Source of the DNA: Luteimonas sp. FCS-9
GTDB lineage: Bacteria; Pseudomonadota; Gammaproteobacteria; Xanthomonadales; Xanthomonadaceae
Assembly (NCBI RefSeq): GCF_001014645.1
Contig: NZ_LASZ01000017.1
Coordinates: forward strand, 24,978 to 88,977
Length of the DNA: 64,000 nucleotides
Direction of reading: 5' to 3'
The position numbers were made by a program, and so were the translations under genes. A model generated the notes under the pieces. It had not been told where the DNA came from. It was given only the letters and a program-made list of their open reading frames with translations, and did no database searches. Shown here in pieces: positions 49,012 to 63,100 of the stretch; position 1 is the first letter of the stretch, and every line of letters begins with the position of its first letter.

Positions 49012-49055
49012 AACTTCGGCACTGAATTCAAAAACACAGGCAGGTCTTCGATCCT

Positions 49056-50229
<1,174 letters not shown>

Positions 50230-50335
50230 TCCGGACGAGCAGGCGCTGTCCGTTGCGGCCGGTCCCCGGCCGCATCGGCGATGACAGCGGGCATGCGTGC
50301 ATGCCCGATTCTTCAAGACAGGCAGTCCCAAGACC

Positions 50336-50806
50336 ATGAGCCTCAATCTCACCCTGCTAGCCCAGGCACTGGCCTTCGCCGCGCTGATCTGGATCATCGC
50401 GACCAAGATCTGGCCGCCGCTGCTCAACGCCATCGAAGAGCGCCAGAAGAAGATCGCCGAGGGCCTGGCCGCCGCCGACAACAGCCAGCGCGCGCTCGCG
50501 CAGGCGCAGGAAACCGCCAACGAGGAGCTCAAGGCCGCACGTGCGAAGGCCAACGAGATCATCGAGCAGGCGCACCAGCGTGCGAACCAGATCGTCGATG
50601 CGGCCAAGTCCGAGGCGGTGGCCGAGGGCCTGCGCCAGAAGGCGCTGTTCGACGCCGAACTCCAGGCCTCGGCCACGCGGGCCCGCGAGGACCTTCGCCG
50701 CCAGGTCTCGACGCTGGCCGTGACCGGCGCCGAGCGCCTGCTCAAGCGCGAGATCGACGCCGACGCCCACAAGGCGCTGCTCGACGAACTCGCCGCCGAG
50801 ATCTGA
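50336..50806 (+). CDS. atpF: ATP synthase F0 subunit b
   Basis: 156 residues: one N-terminal helix (about 5-25) and a long charged coiled coil (about 30-150) forming the peripheral stalk with subunit delta. The start at 50336 ([10 protein letters not shown]) is the family start; the in-frame codon at 50297 is too far upstream. The AtpF length matches E. coli. Confidence 0.96.
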   Translation: MSLNLTLLAQALAFAALIWIIATKIWPPLLNAIEERQKKIAEGLAAADNSQRALAQAQETANEELKAARAKANEIIEQAHQRANQIVDAAKSEAVAEGLRQKALFDAELQASATRAREDLRRQVSTLAVTGAERLLKREIDADAHKALLDELAAEI

Positions 50807-50816
50807 GGGCGACACG

Positions 50817-51338
50817 ATGACGCTGACGATCGCCCGTCCCTATGCCCGCGCCGCGTTCGCGATCGCGCGCGATGCCGGCAGGTTCGCGCCGTGGTCCGAC
50901 GCGCTGGCGTTCTCGGCGCGCATCGCGGCCGATCCGCAGGCCGCCGCGCTGCTGGGGCATCCTGCGCTGGCGCATGCCGACGCCGTCGCGCTGCTCGCGC
51001 CCGAAGGCGCGGACGAGGCGTTCGCCTCGTTCCTCGCGCTGTTGGCCGAGAACGGCCGGCTGCCGCAGTTGCCCGAGATCGCCGGACTCTACGAGCAGCT
51101 GCGCGCCGACGCCGAGCACGTGGTGCTGGCCCGGATCACCTCGGCCGCCGCGTTGCCCGACGCCGAGGTCGAGCAGATCCGCGCCGCCCTCAAGCGCCGC
51201 TTCGGCCGCGAGGTCCAGGTGGAGACCGCGGTCGACGACACGCTGATCGGCGGCGCGGTGATCGCGGCGGGCGACGTGGTGATCGACGGCTCGCTCAAGG
51301 GCAAGCTGGCGCGCCTGCAGTCCGCGCTGGCGCATTGA
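50817..51338 (+). CDS. atpH: ATP synthase F1 subunit delta
   Basis: 173 residues. N-terminal TIARPYARAAFAIARD and C-terminal DDTLIGGAVIAAGDVVIDGSL are the OSCP/delta hallmarks. It links the peripheral stalk to the alpha-beta hexamer. It starts ten bases after atpF. Confidence 0.96.
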   Translation: MTLTIARPYARAAFAIARDAGRFAPWSDALAFSARIAADPQAAALLGHPALAHADAVALLAPEGADEAFASFLALLAENGRLPQLPEIAGLYEQLRADAEHVVLARITSAAALPDAEVEQIRAALKRRFGREVQVETAVDDTLIGGAVIAAGDVVIDGSLKGKLARLQSALAH

Positions 51339-51342
51339 AGCC

Positions 51343-51428
51343 GTGATTCGTGACGGGGCGTTCGTGATTCGCAGCAGCAGACGCTGAGCCGCTCTTCCGA
51401 TCACCCCTCACGACTCATCCGTCACGAA
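51343..51428. repeat. Imperfect inverted repeat between atpH and atpA
   Basis: GATTCGTGACGG at 51345-51356 pairs with CCGTCACGAA at 51419-51428 around a 60-base interior. It differs from the GGGATTCGG hairpins elsewhere in the operon but occupies the same kind of site. Confidence 0.65.
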
Positions 51429-51480
51429 CATACAGAAATCCGACTGCCGCACGTCGCGGCATGCGACCAGGAACCCCGAC

Positions 51481-53031
<1,551 letters not shown>

Positions 53032-53044
53032 GCCCGCGGACGTC

Positions 53045-53126
53045 GGAATTCGGGATTAGGAAAACCAGGGTTTCGCGACGGGATGGGATCGCTTTGCGAA
53101 TCCCGTATCCCCGATCCCGAATCCCC
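53045..53126. repeat. GGGATTCGG-type hairpin between atpA and atpG
   Basis: GGAATTCGGGATTAGG at the left and CCCGATCCCGAATCCCC at the right can fold on each other. This is a known Xanthomonadaceae intergenic element type; the family name is not fixed here. Confidence 0.8.
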
Positions 53127-53144
53127 GCGAGCGGAGCGAGCTAA

Positions 53145-54005
53145 ATGGCTGGTGGACGGGAAATCAAGACCAAGATCAAGAGCGTGCAGAACACCCGCAA
53201 GGTGACGCGCGCGCTGGAAATGGTCTCCGCATCGAAGATCCGCAAGGCGCAGGACCGCATGAGGTCCTCGCGCCCGTACGCCAATGCCATGCGGCAGCTG
53301 ATCGGGCACCTGGCGCAGGCCAGCTCCGAGTTCCAGCATCCCTACCTGGTCGAGCGCGAGGTCAAACGGGTCGGCTACATCGTGGTCTCGTCGGACCGCG
53401 GCCTGGCCGGCGGCCTTAACAACAACCTGTTCCGCAAGCTGCTTGGCGAGATCCGCCAGTGGCAGGACAAGGGCGTGCAGGTCGATGTGGTCACGATCGG
53501 CCAGAAGGCGACGGTGTTTTTCCGCCGCCTCAAGGTCGACATGCTCGCCAGCGTGACCCACATCGGCGACACGCCGGAAGTGGAGCAGCTGGTCGGCATC
53601 ATCAAGGTGATGCTCGACGGCTACACCGACGGCCGCCTCGACCGGGTGTTCCTGGCCTACAACAACTTCGTCAACACGATGACCCAGAAGGCGAGCTTCG
53701 ACCAGCTGTTGCCGCTGCCGGCATCGGAGACAAGGGTCGTCAAGCACGACTGGGACTACCTGTACGAGCCGGATGCCGAATCGGTGCTCGGTCACGTGCT
53801 CACCCGCTACATCGAGTCGCTGGTCTACCAGGCGGTGATGGAGAACGTGGCGTCCGAGCACGCGGCGCGCATGGTGGCCATGAAGGCCGCCAGCGACAAC
53901 GCGACCAAGCTGATCGACACGCTGAACCTGGTCTACAACAAGGCCCGCCAGGCCGCGATCACGCAGGAGATCTCCGAGATCGTCGGCGGCGCGGCCGCCG
54001 TCTGA
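53145..54005 (+). CDS. atpG: ATP synthase F1 subunit gamma
   Basis: 286 residues. N-terminal [21 protein letters not shown] and C-terminal [16 protein letters not shown] are the gamma signatures; the two helices form the central rotor shaft. The start at 53145 (MAGGRE) has GGAGCGAG upstream within the hairpin's right edge. Confidence 0.97.
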   Translation: MAGGREIKTKIKSVQNTRKVTRALEMVSASKIRKAQDRMRSSRPYANAMRQLIGHLAQASSEFQHPYLVEREVKRVGYIVVSSDRGLAGGLNNNLFRKLLGEIRQWQDKGVQVDVVTIGQKATVFFRRLKVDMLASVTHIGDTPEVEQLVGIIKVMLDGYTDGRLDRVFLAYNNFVNTMTQKASFDQLLPLPASETRVVKHDWDYLYEPDAESVLGHVLTRYIESLVYQAVMENVASEHAARMVAMKAASDNATKLIDTLNLVYNKARQAAITQEISEIVGGAAAV

Positions 54006-54013
54006 CGACGGCC

Positions 54014-54090
54014 GGGGATTCGGGATCCGGGATTGGCAAGAGCAGCGAATCGCGCTTCTACCAATTCCGAATCCCCAATCCCGGAATCCC
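54014..54090. repeat. GGGATTCGG-type hairpin between atpG and atpD
   Basis: GGGGATTCGGGATCCGGGATTGG at the left, CCAATTCCGAATCCCCAATC at the right, same type as 53045. Confidence 0.8.
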
Positions 54091-54101
54091 AGGGGCGATG
54101 A

Positions 54102-55541
<1,440 letters not shown>

Positions 55542-55556
55542 GGCCCCGATCTTCTC

Positions 55557-55661
55557 GGAATTAGGGATTCGGGATTCGGGATTCGAAGAAGCGGGTATCG
55601 GACGTTCGGGTGTATTTCGGAGAGCGCTTTCCGAATTCCCAATCACCGATTCCCGATCCCG
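55557..55661. repeat. GGGATTCGG-type hairpin between atpD and atpC
   Basis: A tandem GGGATTC motif (three copies) at the left, pairing with CCGAATTCCCAATC and GATTCCCGATCCCG at the right. Confidence 0.8.
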
Positions 55662-55684
55662 TTTCCGAGCATAGCGAGGAAACC

Positions 55685-56107
55685 ATGTCCACCATCCGTT
55701 GCGACATCGTCAGTGCAGAGGCCGAGATCTTCCACGGCGAGGCGACCCTGGTCGTCGCCACCGGCGAACTGGGCGAACTCGGCATCGCGCCGCGCCACGC
55801 GCCGTTGATCACCCGCCTCAAGCCGGGCAAGGTCGTCGTCACCCAGCCCAACGGCGAGGTGCTCGACTTCGCGATCGGCGGCGGCATCCTCGAGGTGCAG
55901 CCGCAGGTCGTGACGATCCTGGCCGACACCGCGATCCGCGCCGACGACATCGACGAGGCCGCGGTCAAGGCGGCCAAGGACGAGGCCGAGCGCGTGCTCG
56001 CCGGCCGCGGCGAGGCGATGGACGTCGCCGAGGCCCAGCAGAAGCTGGCCGAGGCGGTCGTCCAGCTGCAGGCGCTCGAGCGCCTGCGCAAGACGCTCAA
56101 GCACTGA
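55685..56107 (+). CDS. atpC: ATP synthase F1 subunit epsilon
   Basis: 140 residues: N-terminal beta-sandwich (about 1-88, with [22 protein letters not shown]) and C-terminal helical pair (about 92-140) involved in ATPase inhibition. The start at 55685 ([11 protein letters not shown]) has GAGGA upstream. Last gene of the atp operon. Confidence 0.96.
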   Translation: MSTIRCDIVSAEAEIFHGEATLVVATGELGELGIAPRHAPLITRLKPGKVVVTQPNGEVLDFAIGGGILEVQPQVVTILADTAIRADDIDEAAVKAAKDEAERVLAGRGEAMDVAEAQQKLAEAVVQLQALERLRKTLKH

Positions 56108-56156
56108 GCCGCCTTCGGCGGCCATCTGTACGAAGACGCCGGCCTCGTGCCGGCGT
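56108..56156 (+). terminator. Two hairpins after atpC
   Basis: GCCGCC-TTC-GGCGGC directly after the stop, then ACGCCGGC-CTCGT-GCCGGCGT at 56136-56156. A T-poor tail follows, so termination may need Rho. Probable end of the atp operon. Confidence 0.5.
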
Positions 56157-56247
56157 TGTCGTATCCGGCGCGGGGTGTGCCGGGAGAATCCGAGCGCCGG
56201 GACGCCCGCCGCCGGCGAAGGGCGAGCTTGGCGCTGAACCAGCGTTG

Positions 56248-56262
56248 TAGACGACTGGTCTA
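56248..56262. promoter_or_regulatory. TetR operator upstream of tetR (site 1)
   Basis: TAGACGACTGGTCTA, TAGAC-N5-GTCTA palindrome, 20 bases before the TetR start. It resembles the E. coli NemR box and matches site 2 at 56942. Confidence 0.75.
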
Positions 56263-56281
56263 ATTGTGCTAAAGTGGCGCC

Positions 56282-56887
56282 ATGGCCACTTCCAGCCCCC
56301 ATGCGCACAGCCCCGTGCGCGAGAGCATCCTCGCCCACGGCCAGCGCATCATGGCCGGGAAGGGCTTCTCCGCGGTCGGCATCAACGAAGTCCTGGTGGC
56401 CTCGGGCGTGCCGAAGGGGTCCTTCTATCACTACTTCGCGTCCAAGGAGGCGTTCGGCGAGGCACTGCTCGACAGCTACTTCGCGACCTATCTGGGCGAA
56501 CTCGACGCGATCCTGCACACCCCCGGCCAGGACGCGGCCCAGCGGCTGATGCAGTACTGGCGGAACTGGCGGGATACCCAGTCGTCCCAGGACTGCCAGG
56601 GCAGATGCCTGGCGGTCAAGCTGGGCGCCGAGGTGGCGGACCTGTCCGACGCCATGCGCCAAGCGCTGCAGCGCGGCACGGCTGGCATCGTCGATCGGCT
56701 GGCCGGTGCCATCGAGGCGGGGATTGCGGACGGGTCGCTGTCCGTCGACGGAACGCCGGCCTCGACCGCTCAGGCGCTGTACCAGCTGTGGCTGGGGGCC
56801 AGTGTCATGGTGAAGATCGTCCGCAACCCCCGGCCGTTCGACGTCGCCATCGCGAGCACGCGACGGATGCTGCAGCTGACCCCCTGA
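56282..56887 (+). CDS. TetR/AcrR family regulator, NemR-like
   Basis: 201 residues. The helix-turn-helix occupies about 30-65 (GFSAVGINEVLVASGVPKGSFYHYFASKE). The C-terminal ligand domain has a Cys pair near CQGRCLAVKLGAEVADL, in the position of the redox-sensing cysteines of NemR. The two TAGAC-N5-GTCTA sites, one before this gene and one before the DJ-1 gene, make an autoregulated electrophile-stress circuit likely. Confidence 0.85.
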   Translation: MATSSPHAHSPVRESILAHGQRIMAGKGFSAVGINEVLVASGVPKGSFYHYFASKEAFGEALLDSYFATYLGELDAILHTPGQDAAQRLMQYWRNWRDTQSSQDCQGRCLAVKLGAEVADLSDAMRQALQRGTAGIVDRLAGAIEAGIADGSLSVDGTPASTAQALYQLWLGASVMVKIVRNPRPFDVAIASTRRMLQLTP

Positions 56888-56941
56888 GTTTCGAGCGCAA
56901 CACCGACGCTTCGACACGAAGCGCCTTTTTTGTCCATCGAG

Positions 56942-56960
56942 ATTAGACGACCGGTCTAAT
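56942..56960. promoter_or_regulatory. TetR operator before the DJ-1 gene (site 2)
   Basis: ATTAGAC-N5-GTCTAAT, a 7-bp perfect palindrome; core identical in plan to site 1. It lies 21 bases before the ATG at 56981. Confidence 0.8.
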
Positions 56961-56980
56961 CAAATCCCACTGGAGCAAGC

Positions 56981-57670
56981 ATGAAGATCCTGATCGTTCT
57001 GACCTCGCACGACCAACTCGGCGACACGGGCCGCAAGACCGGCTTCTGGCTCGAAGAACTGGCCGCGCCGTACTTCGCCTTCCGGGATGCAGGCGCGCAG
57101 ATCGTGCTGGCATCGCCCAAGGGCGGCCAGCCGCCGCTGGATCCGAAGAGCAACGAGCCCGACTTTCGGACCGACGACACCCGCCGTTTCGAGGCCGATG
57201 CCGACGCGAACGCGCAACTGGCCGCGACCGTGCGCCTGGACAGCGTGTCCCAGGCCGATTTCGACGCGGTGTTCTATCCCGGTGGGCACGGCCCGTTGTG
57301 GGACCTGGCCGAGGACCGCGACTCGGTCGCGCTGATCGAGGCTTTCCTGGCCGCCGGCAAGCCTGTGGCGCTGGTCTGCCACGCCCCCGGCGCCTTGCGC
57401 CATGCCCGGACGCCGCAAGGCCGTCCGCTCGTCGAGGGCCGGCAGGTCACCGGTTTCAGCAATACCGAGGAGGACGGCGTGGGCCTGACCGACGTGGTGC
57501 CCTTTCTGGTGGAGGACGCGCTCAAGGCCGATGGCGGCGTCTACACGAAGGGTCCGGACTGGGCGCCGTACGTGGTCGGCGACGGCCTGCTGATCACCGG
57601 CCAGAATCCCGCGTCCTCGGCGGCCACCGCGCAGCGCCTGATCGAGCAGTTGCACAGCGCCCGGCAGTGA
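56981..57670 (+). CDS. Type 1 glutamine amidotransferase domain protein (DJ-1/PfpI, Hsp31-like)
   Basis: 229 residues. The nucleophile elbow is ALVCHAPGAL, with YPGGHGPLWDL upstream and the conserved Glu in WLEELAAPYFAF. Hsp31-like members act as chaperones or glyoxalase III on methylglyoxal. Pairing with a NemR-like regulator supports a role in reactive carbonyl or electrophile defence; that is inference. It is separated from TetR by 93 bases carrying the operator. Confidence 0.9.
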   Translation: MKILIVLTSHDQLGDTGRKTGFWLEELAAPYFAFRDAGAQIVLASPKGGQPPLDPKSNEPDFRTDDTRRFEADADANAQLAATVRLDSVSQADFDAVFYPGGHGPLWDLAEDRDSVALIEAFLAAGKPVALVCHAPGALRHARTPQGRPLVEGRQVTGFSNTEEDGVGLTDVVPFLVEDALKADGGVYTKGPDWAPYVVGDGLLITGQNPASSAATAQRLIEQLHSARQ

Positions 57671-57802
57671 ATGCCGCGTGCGCTCGCCGGAGCGCGTTCG
57701 ATTCCCGGCGCCGTCGGGGCCGTCGCGGCGCAGTGGACGTGGGAGAGCCGTGCCCCCGGGTGCGGCCCTCCGGCGCGTCCCGGGTTGGCGGCCGGCGTGC
57801 AG

Positions 57803-58186
57803 CTAGCGTCGATACACCCACTGCCGGGAGATCACGAAGCCGAGCGCGCCCAGCGCGACCTCGACCAGTGGCTTGGCCAGCCACGCCCAGTGGCGGCCGA
57901 GGTAGTCGTCGATGTGGCCGATCGCCCAGGTGCTGAGCACCGTCATCACGACCCACATCACGACGAAGCGCTGCAGTTGCACGCGGCCCGGGCCGCGTGC
58001 GTCGTCGCCGAAGGTGAAGCGCCCGTTCAACCAGAAGCCCAGCAGCGCCCCGCAGATCCGGCCGACGACGTTGGCGTTGCGCACCGGCAGCCCGGCGTGG
58101 CTCAGCGCCACCATCACCGCCCAATCCAGCAGCCACTGCAGCCCGCCGATCAGCAGGTAGCTGCCGCCCTGTCGTTTCAGTCCCAT
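57803..58186 (-). CDS. GtrA family membrane protein
   Basis: 127 residues with four transmembrane helices (about 8-27, 38-55, 74-92, 103-120), GtrA topology. Start [15 protein letters not shown]; conserved [21 protein letters not shown]. GtrA proteins are linked to flipping of lipid-linked sugars; substrate unknown. Convergent with the DJ-1 gene, divergent from glmU across about 190 bases. Confidence 0.88.
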   Translation of the reverse strand: MGLKRQGGSYLLIGGLQWLLDWAVMVALSHAGLPVRNANVVGRICGALLGFWLNGRFTFGDDARGPGRVQLQRFVVMWVVMTVLSTWAIGHIDDYLGRHWAWLAKPLVEVALGALGFVISRQWVYRR

Positions 58187-58379
58187 GTCGGGGTCACTCC
58201 CGCCCGCGCCGCCACAGCTCGATGCCGTTGAGGGTCCGGATGCGGACGGCGCCGGCCCGGGGTGGTCCTGCCCAACGCGTCGGCGCACCCGCGCAGGCGG
58301 GCGGTGGGGGACGGAACATCGCAGGTCCTGGGAGCACGGGCGTCGATTATCATCAAACGCCCGCCAAGTTTCGAACGCC

Positions 58380-59750
58380 ATGACCGCTCCGCTGCACGTC
58401 GTGATCCTCGCCGCCGGCGAGGGCAAGCGCATGAAGTCCTCGCTGCCCAAGGTGCTGCAGAAGATCGCGGGCCGGCCGATGCTCTGGCACGTGATCGCCG
58501 CGGCGCGCGAGCTCGCGCCCGCCGGCCTGCACGTGGTCTACGGCCATCGCGGCGAGCAGGTGCGCGCGGCGTTCGCGGACCAGCCCGACCTCCAGTGGGC
58601 CGAGCAGCGCGAGCAGCTCGGCACCGGGCATGCGGTGCGCGAGGCGATGGCGGCGGTGCCCGACGGGGCCCAGGTGCTGGTGCTCTACGGCGACGTGCCG
58701 CTGCTGCGCGCGCAGACCCTGCGCCGGCTGGTGGCGATCGAGGGCCGGCTGGCGGTGCTGGCCGCCGAACTCGACGATCCGACCGGCTACGGCCGCATCG
58801 TGCGCGATCCCGAGGGGCACGTCGGCGCGGTCGTCGAACACAAGGACGCCGACGAGGTGCAGCGCCGGATCGCTCTGGTCAATACCGGCATCCTCGCGGG
58901 CGAGGCGACCGCGCTCAAGTCCTGGCTCGCGCGGCTGTCGTCGGACAACGCGCAGGGCGAGTACTACCTGACCGACGTCTTCGCGATGGCCGCCGACGAA
59001 TACAGCGCCGCGCAGATCGTCATGGTCGACGATCCGCTCGAGGCCGAGGGCGCCAACGATCCCTGGCAGCTCGCGCAGCTCGAGCGCGCGTGGCAGCTGC
59101 GCGCGGTGAAGGCCCTGTGCCTGCAGGGCGCCCGCTTCGCGGACCCGTCGCGCGTGGACATCCGCGGCGAGGTGATCGTCGCGCCCGATGTCGAGATCGA
59201 CGTCGACGTGGTCTTCGAAGGCCGCGTCGCGCTGGGCGAGGGCGTGCGCGTCGGGCCGTTCTGCCGGCTCCGCGACGTGGGCCTGGGCGAAGGCACGGAG
59301 GTCCGCGCGCATTGCGACCTGGAGGGCGTGCGCGCCGAGGGCGCGGTGACGATCGGGCCGTTCGCGCGGCTGCGCCCCGGCACGGTGCTCGCCGACGGCG
59401 TGCACATCGGCAACTTCGTCGAGACCAAGAACGCGACGATCGGCGTCGGCAGCAAGGCCAACCACCTGACCTATCTGGGCGATGCCGAGGTCGGCGCCGG
59501 CAGCAACATCGGCGCAGGCACGATCACCTGCAACTACGACGGCGCCAACAAGTCGAGGACTGTGATCGGCGACCGTGCGTTCATCGGCTCCAACGCCGCG
59601 CTGGTGGCGCCGGTGCGGATCGGCGACGATGCGACGACGGCCGCCGGCTCGGTGATCACGGCCGACGTGCCCGACGGCAAGCTCGCCGTCGCGCGCGCGC
59701 GCCAGAGCCTGGTCGAGGGCTGGGTGCGGCCGGTCAAGCGGCCCCGCTGA
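58380..59750 (+). CDS. glmU: Bifunctional UDP-N-acetylglucosamine pyrophosphorylase/GlcN-1-P acetyltransferase
   Basis: 456 residues. The N-terminal nucleotidyltransferase has [25 protein letters not shown] and the NTGILAG loop; the C-terminal left-handed beta-helix has hexapeptide repeats and NYDGANK. The enzyme makes UDP-GlcNAc for peptidoglycan and lipopolysaccharide. Many gammaproteobacteria place glmU next to atpC; here three genes separate them. Start 58380 ([17 protein letters not shown]). Confidence 0.97.
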   Translation: MTAPLHVVILAAGEGKRMKSSLPKVLQKIAGRPMLWHVIAAARELAPAGLHVVYGHRGEQVRAAFADQPDLQWAEQREQLGTGHAVREAMAAVPDGAQVLVLYGDVPLLRAQTLRRLVAIEGRLAVLAAELDDPTGYGRIVRDPEGHVGAVVEHKDADEVQRRIALVNTGILAGEATALKSWLARLSSDNAQGEYYLTDVFAMAADEYSAAQIVMVDDPLEAEGANDPWQLAQLERAWQLRAVKALCLQGARFADPSRVDIRGEVIVAPDVEIDVDVVFEGRVALGEGVRVGPFCRLRDVGLGEGTEVRAHCDLEGVRAEGAVTIGPFARLRPGTVLADGVHIGNFVETKNATIGVGSKANHLTYLGDAEVGAGSNIGAGTITCNYDGANKSRTVIGDRAFIGSNAALVAPVRIGDDATTAAGSVITADVPDGKLAVARARQSLVEGWVRPVKRPR

Positions 59751-60167
59751 GCCCCGCCGACCGCGCGCGACTGCCCGTGCTGCGGGTCTTTTCTGCTCAA
59801 CGTGCCCGTCCTTGCGGTGCTGCAGGGACACGGCGCACCTGCACGCAGGTCCATGCATACGCCGTGCGGCCGCGCCTCCGACCGGTCGCCCGTATCCGGA
59901 CCGCCGCTTCAGGCATGTGAGTTTTCCGTGAAATAAATGGTGAGCAAGCGTGCGTGTATCCGCGCGCGTCTTGCCGTCTAATGCCGCCCGTTGTCCAGGG
60001 GTGCGCCGACTGCGGCGCTGCTGACGAACCGTGCGATCTGCCGCCGATGCAGCGGCGGAAGGCCTGTGCCTTCCGTCCGTGCGTGTCGGCGCGCGAGCGC
60101 GCGCCTGGCAACGGCGAGGCCGCGGAGCGCGGTCGCGGACCGAACGGAACAAGCGAAGGGGCAGGGC
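59751..60167. other. Leader and intergenic region of the surface protein gene
   Basis: About 415 bases. An AT-richer patch lies at 59918-59945 (possible promoter). The 3' half holds hairpins: a perfect 8-bp stem at 60056-60075 and a GCGCGC palindrome near 60090-60106. No terminator for glmU with a T-run and no known riboswitch was recognised. Confidence 0.55.
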
Positions 60168-63100
60168 ATGAGCCAGCAAGATGGGCGAACGGAGAACCGG
60201 ATCGTGGCGCGGACGCTCCGCGCACTCGCGGGGCGGGCGCGGTGGCTGACGGCCATCTGCCTCCTGCTGCTCGCGCACGGCGCGGCGCAGGCGCAGCTCA
60301 ACGAGCGGCACAGCTTCAACGTGCGCGGCGATGTCGAGATGATCGGCAACGCGCTGCTGACGTGCGCGAACTGCAACCAGTCCAACAGCGGCCTCAACAA
60401 CGGCTCGACGATGCCGATGGTGTTCGTCAACGTCGACGGGGCGCAGCTGCCGTCCGGCGTGCCGCAGAACTCGTCGACCGCGACGCTGGCCCTGCCCGGC
60501 GGCGCACGCGTGCGCTCGGCCGGCCTGTACTGGGGCGGGCGCTCGGGCGAGAACAATCCGGCGCGCGGCACGCTGCAGTTCCGCACGCCCGGCGGCAGCT
60601 ACCAGGCGATCGCCGCCAGCGACCTCAATACCTTTCCCAGCCAGGGCGACCCGGGCAGCCGCCCCTACACCGCCTATCGCGACGTCACCGCGCTGGTCGC
60701 GGCCGCGGGCGCCGGGACCTACGCTGCCGGCGGTCTGACTTCCGACGTGACCGGCAACAGCAACGGCGGCAGCCTCGGCAACTACGGTGGCTGGGCGCTG
60801 ATCGTGCTCTACGAGCACGAAGGCAAGCCGTACCGGCGGCTGATGGTGTTCGACGGCAACGCCGGCTACGTCAACGGCACCAATCCGCAGTCGGTCACCG
60901 TCAGCAACCTGCTGACCCCGGCCATGGGCGAATTCACCGCCTACATGGGCGCGCTCGTGTGGGAAGGCGACGGCGGCATCAGCGGCGACCAGTTCAGCCT
61001 CAGCGGCGCGGGTGTGCTCAACCCCGGCGCGCTCAGCGACGCGCAGAGCCCGGCCAACAACTTCTGGAACAGCGGCATCAGCCGGCTCGGCGAGCGCTTC
61101 ACCGCGAAGAACCCCGACTACGTCAACCAGTTCGCGGTCGACCTGAAGCTCGTCGACATCTCCAACACCGCCGCCAACGCCGGCCGTCCGCGCCTGACCA
61201 ATGGCGCGACCGGTGCGACGCTGCAGTTCACCAGCAGCCAGGACGCCTACTTCCCGCACGCGCTGGTCTTCGTCACCGACATCTTCTTCCCCGACGTCGT
61301 CACCTCGCTGTCGAAGCAGGCGCGCCGCGCCGCGACCGGCGAAGTGCTCGGGCCGACCAGCGAAGTCCGGCAGGGCGAGGAGATCGAGTACGTCGTCGCG
61401 TTCACCAACAACGGCCAGGACGGCGCGACCAGCGTCGTGGTGACCGATCCGATCCCCGCCAACACCCGCTACGTGCCGGGCTCGCTGACCGTGGTCAGCA
61501 ATGCCGGCGACGCGGCCATCGGCGGCATGTCCGACGCGCCGGGCGACGACATCGCCGAGTACGACGCCGCGAACAACCGCGTGGTATTCCGGATCGGGAC
61601 CGGGGCCGATGCTGCGACCGGCGGCATGCTCGCGCCGACCGAGTCGGCGTCGGTGACCTTCCGCGTGCGCGTCGACACCGCCACGCCCGCGGGCGAGTTC
61701 ATTCGCAACGTGGTGTCGATGCGCCACAACGCGCAGACCGTGCCGCTGCCGCAGGACATCGAGGGCGAAGCCGAGGCCAACGTGATCGGCCCGGTCGTGC
61801 CTTCCGCCGAGGACATCGGCTTCTGCCCGGTCGATGGCGGCTTCTTCAACCTCGTCAACGGCGTGGGCATCTACCAGTACTCGCCGACGTCGGGCACCGA
61901 CAGCCGCGTCGCCGGCCTGGATTTCCCGGTCAGCGGCAACCTCAACGCACTGATGGTCGACCCGACCGGCCGCACCCGCCTGCTGTTCCACGAGGCCGGC
62001 GCCAACGCCGTCTGGGCCTACGATCCGACGCATCCGACCAGCCCCGGCTGGTACCGCACCGGCGCGACGATCAACGCGAACCTGCCGCGCGCCGGCATGA
62101 CCGCGGCCGGCGTGGGCTACCTGATGACGGCCGCCACGCGGACCGGCACCGGTGCGACCGCGCAGATGTACCGGCTCGACCGCAGCGGCGACTACGGCTA
62201 TGCGGTCGGCGCGCCGACGACACTGACCTACGACGTCGCGCCGAGCGACCTGGGTTCGGGCGACATTGCGTTCGACAGCCAGGGCGTGGGCTGGCTGGTG
62301 GCCGGCAACGACCTGTACCGCGTCGACGTCGACGCGGGCACCGCGACCCGGCAGCAGAACTTCACCGGCGCACCGACCGGCGTGAACTACGCGGGCGCGG
62401 CGTTCGGTGCCGACGGCCGCCTGTACGTGGTCAACAACAGCGGCGGCACCTACTACGCGATGGATCTCGCGCAGGGCACGATGGAGATCGTCGGCACCTC
62501 GGCCAGCGGCGCGGGCCGCGACCTGGCCTCGTGCAGCTGCCCGACCATCGCGCCGGCGCAGTTGCAGGTCGCCAAGACGCTGGCCTCGATCACCCGCAAC
62601 GGTGCGGCGGTTCCGGTAGGCGAACCCGCGGCGCCGGGCGACGTGCTGGGGTACGCGATCGAGATCCGGCACGTCGGCGGTACGCAGGCGGCGACCGTGT
62701 TCGCCGGCGACGTCGTCGAGACCGTGCCGGCCAACACCGCGCATGGCGCGGTCGCGGACGACTTCGCCTGCACCGGCGGCACCTGCCGCAACGCCGAGGC
62801 GCGCAACGTGCTGCCAGGCCAGAGCACCGCGTTCTCGTTCGTGGTCCAGGTCGCCACCGACCTCCCGGCGACGGTCGACCAGATCGCCAACACGGTCACG
62901 GTCAACGGCATCGATTGCACGGCGACCGGCAACGACTGCGATGAGACCACGCCGATCGAGGTCGCGCCGGCGCTGACCTCGTCCAAGGCGCTGACCGCGG
63001 TCAACGGCGCAGCGCCGGCGGGCCCGGTCGCCGTCGACGACGTGCTGACCTACACGGTCGTGGCGACCAACAGCGGCAACGTCTCGCTGCCGACGGTGAC

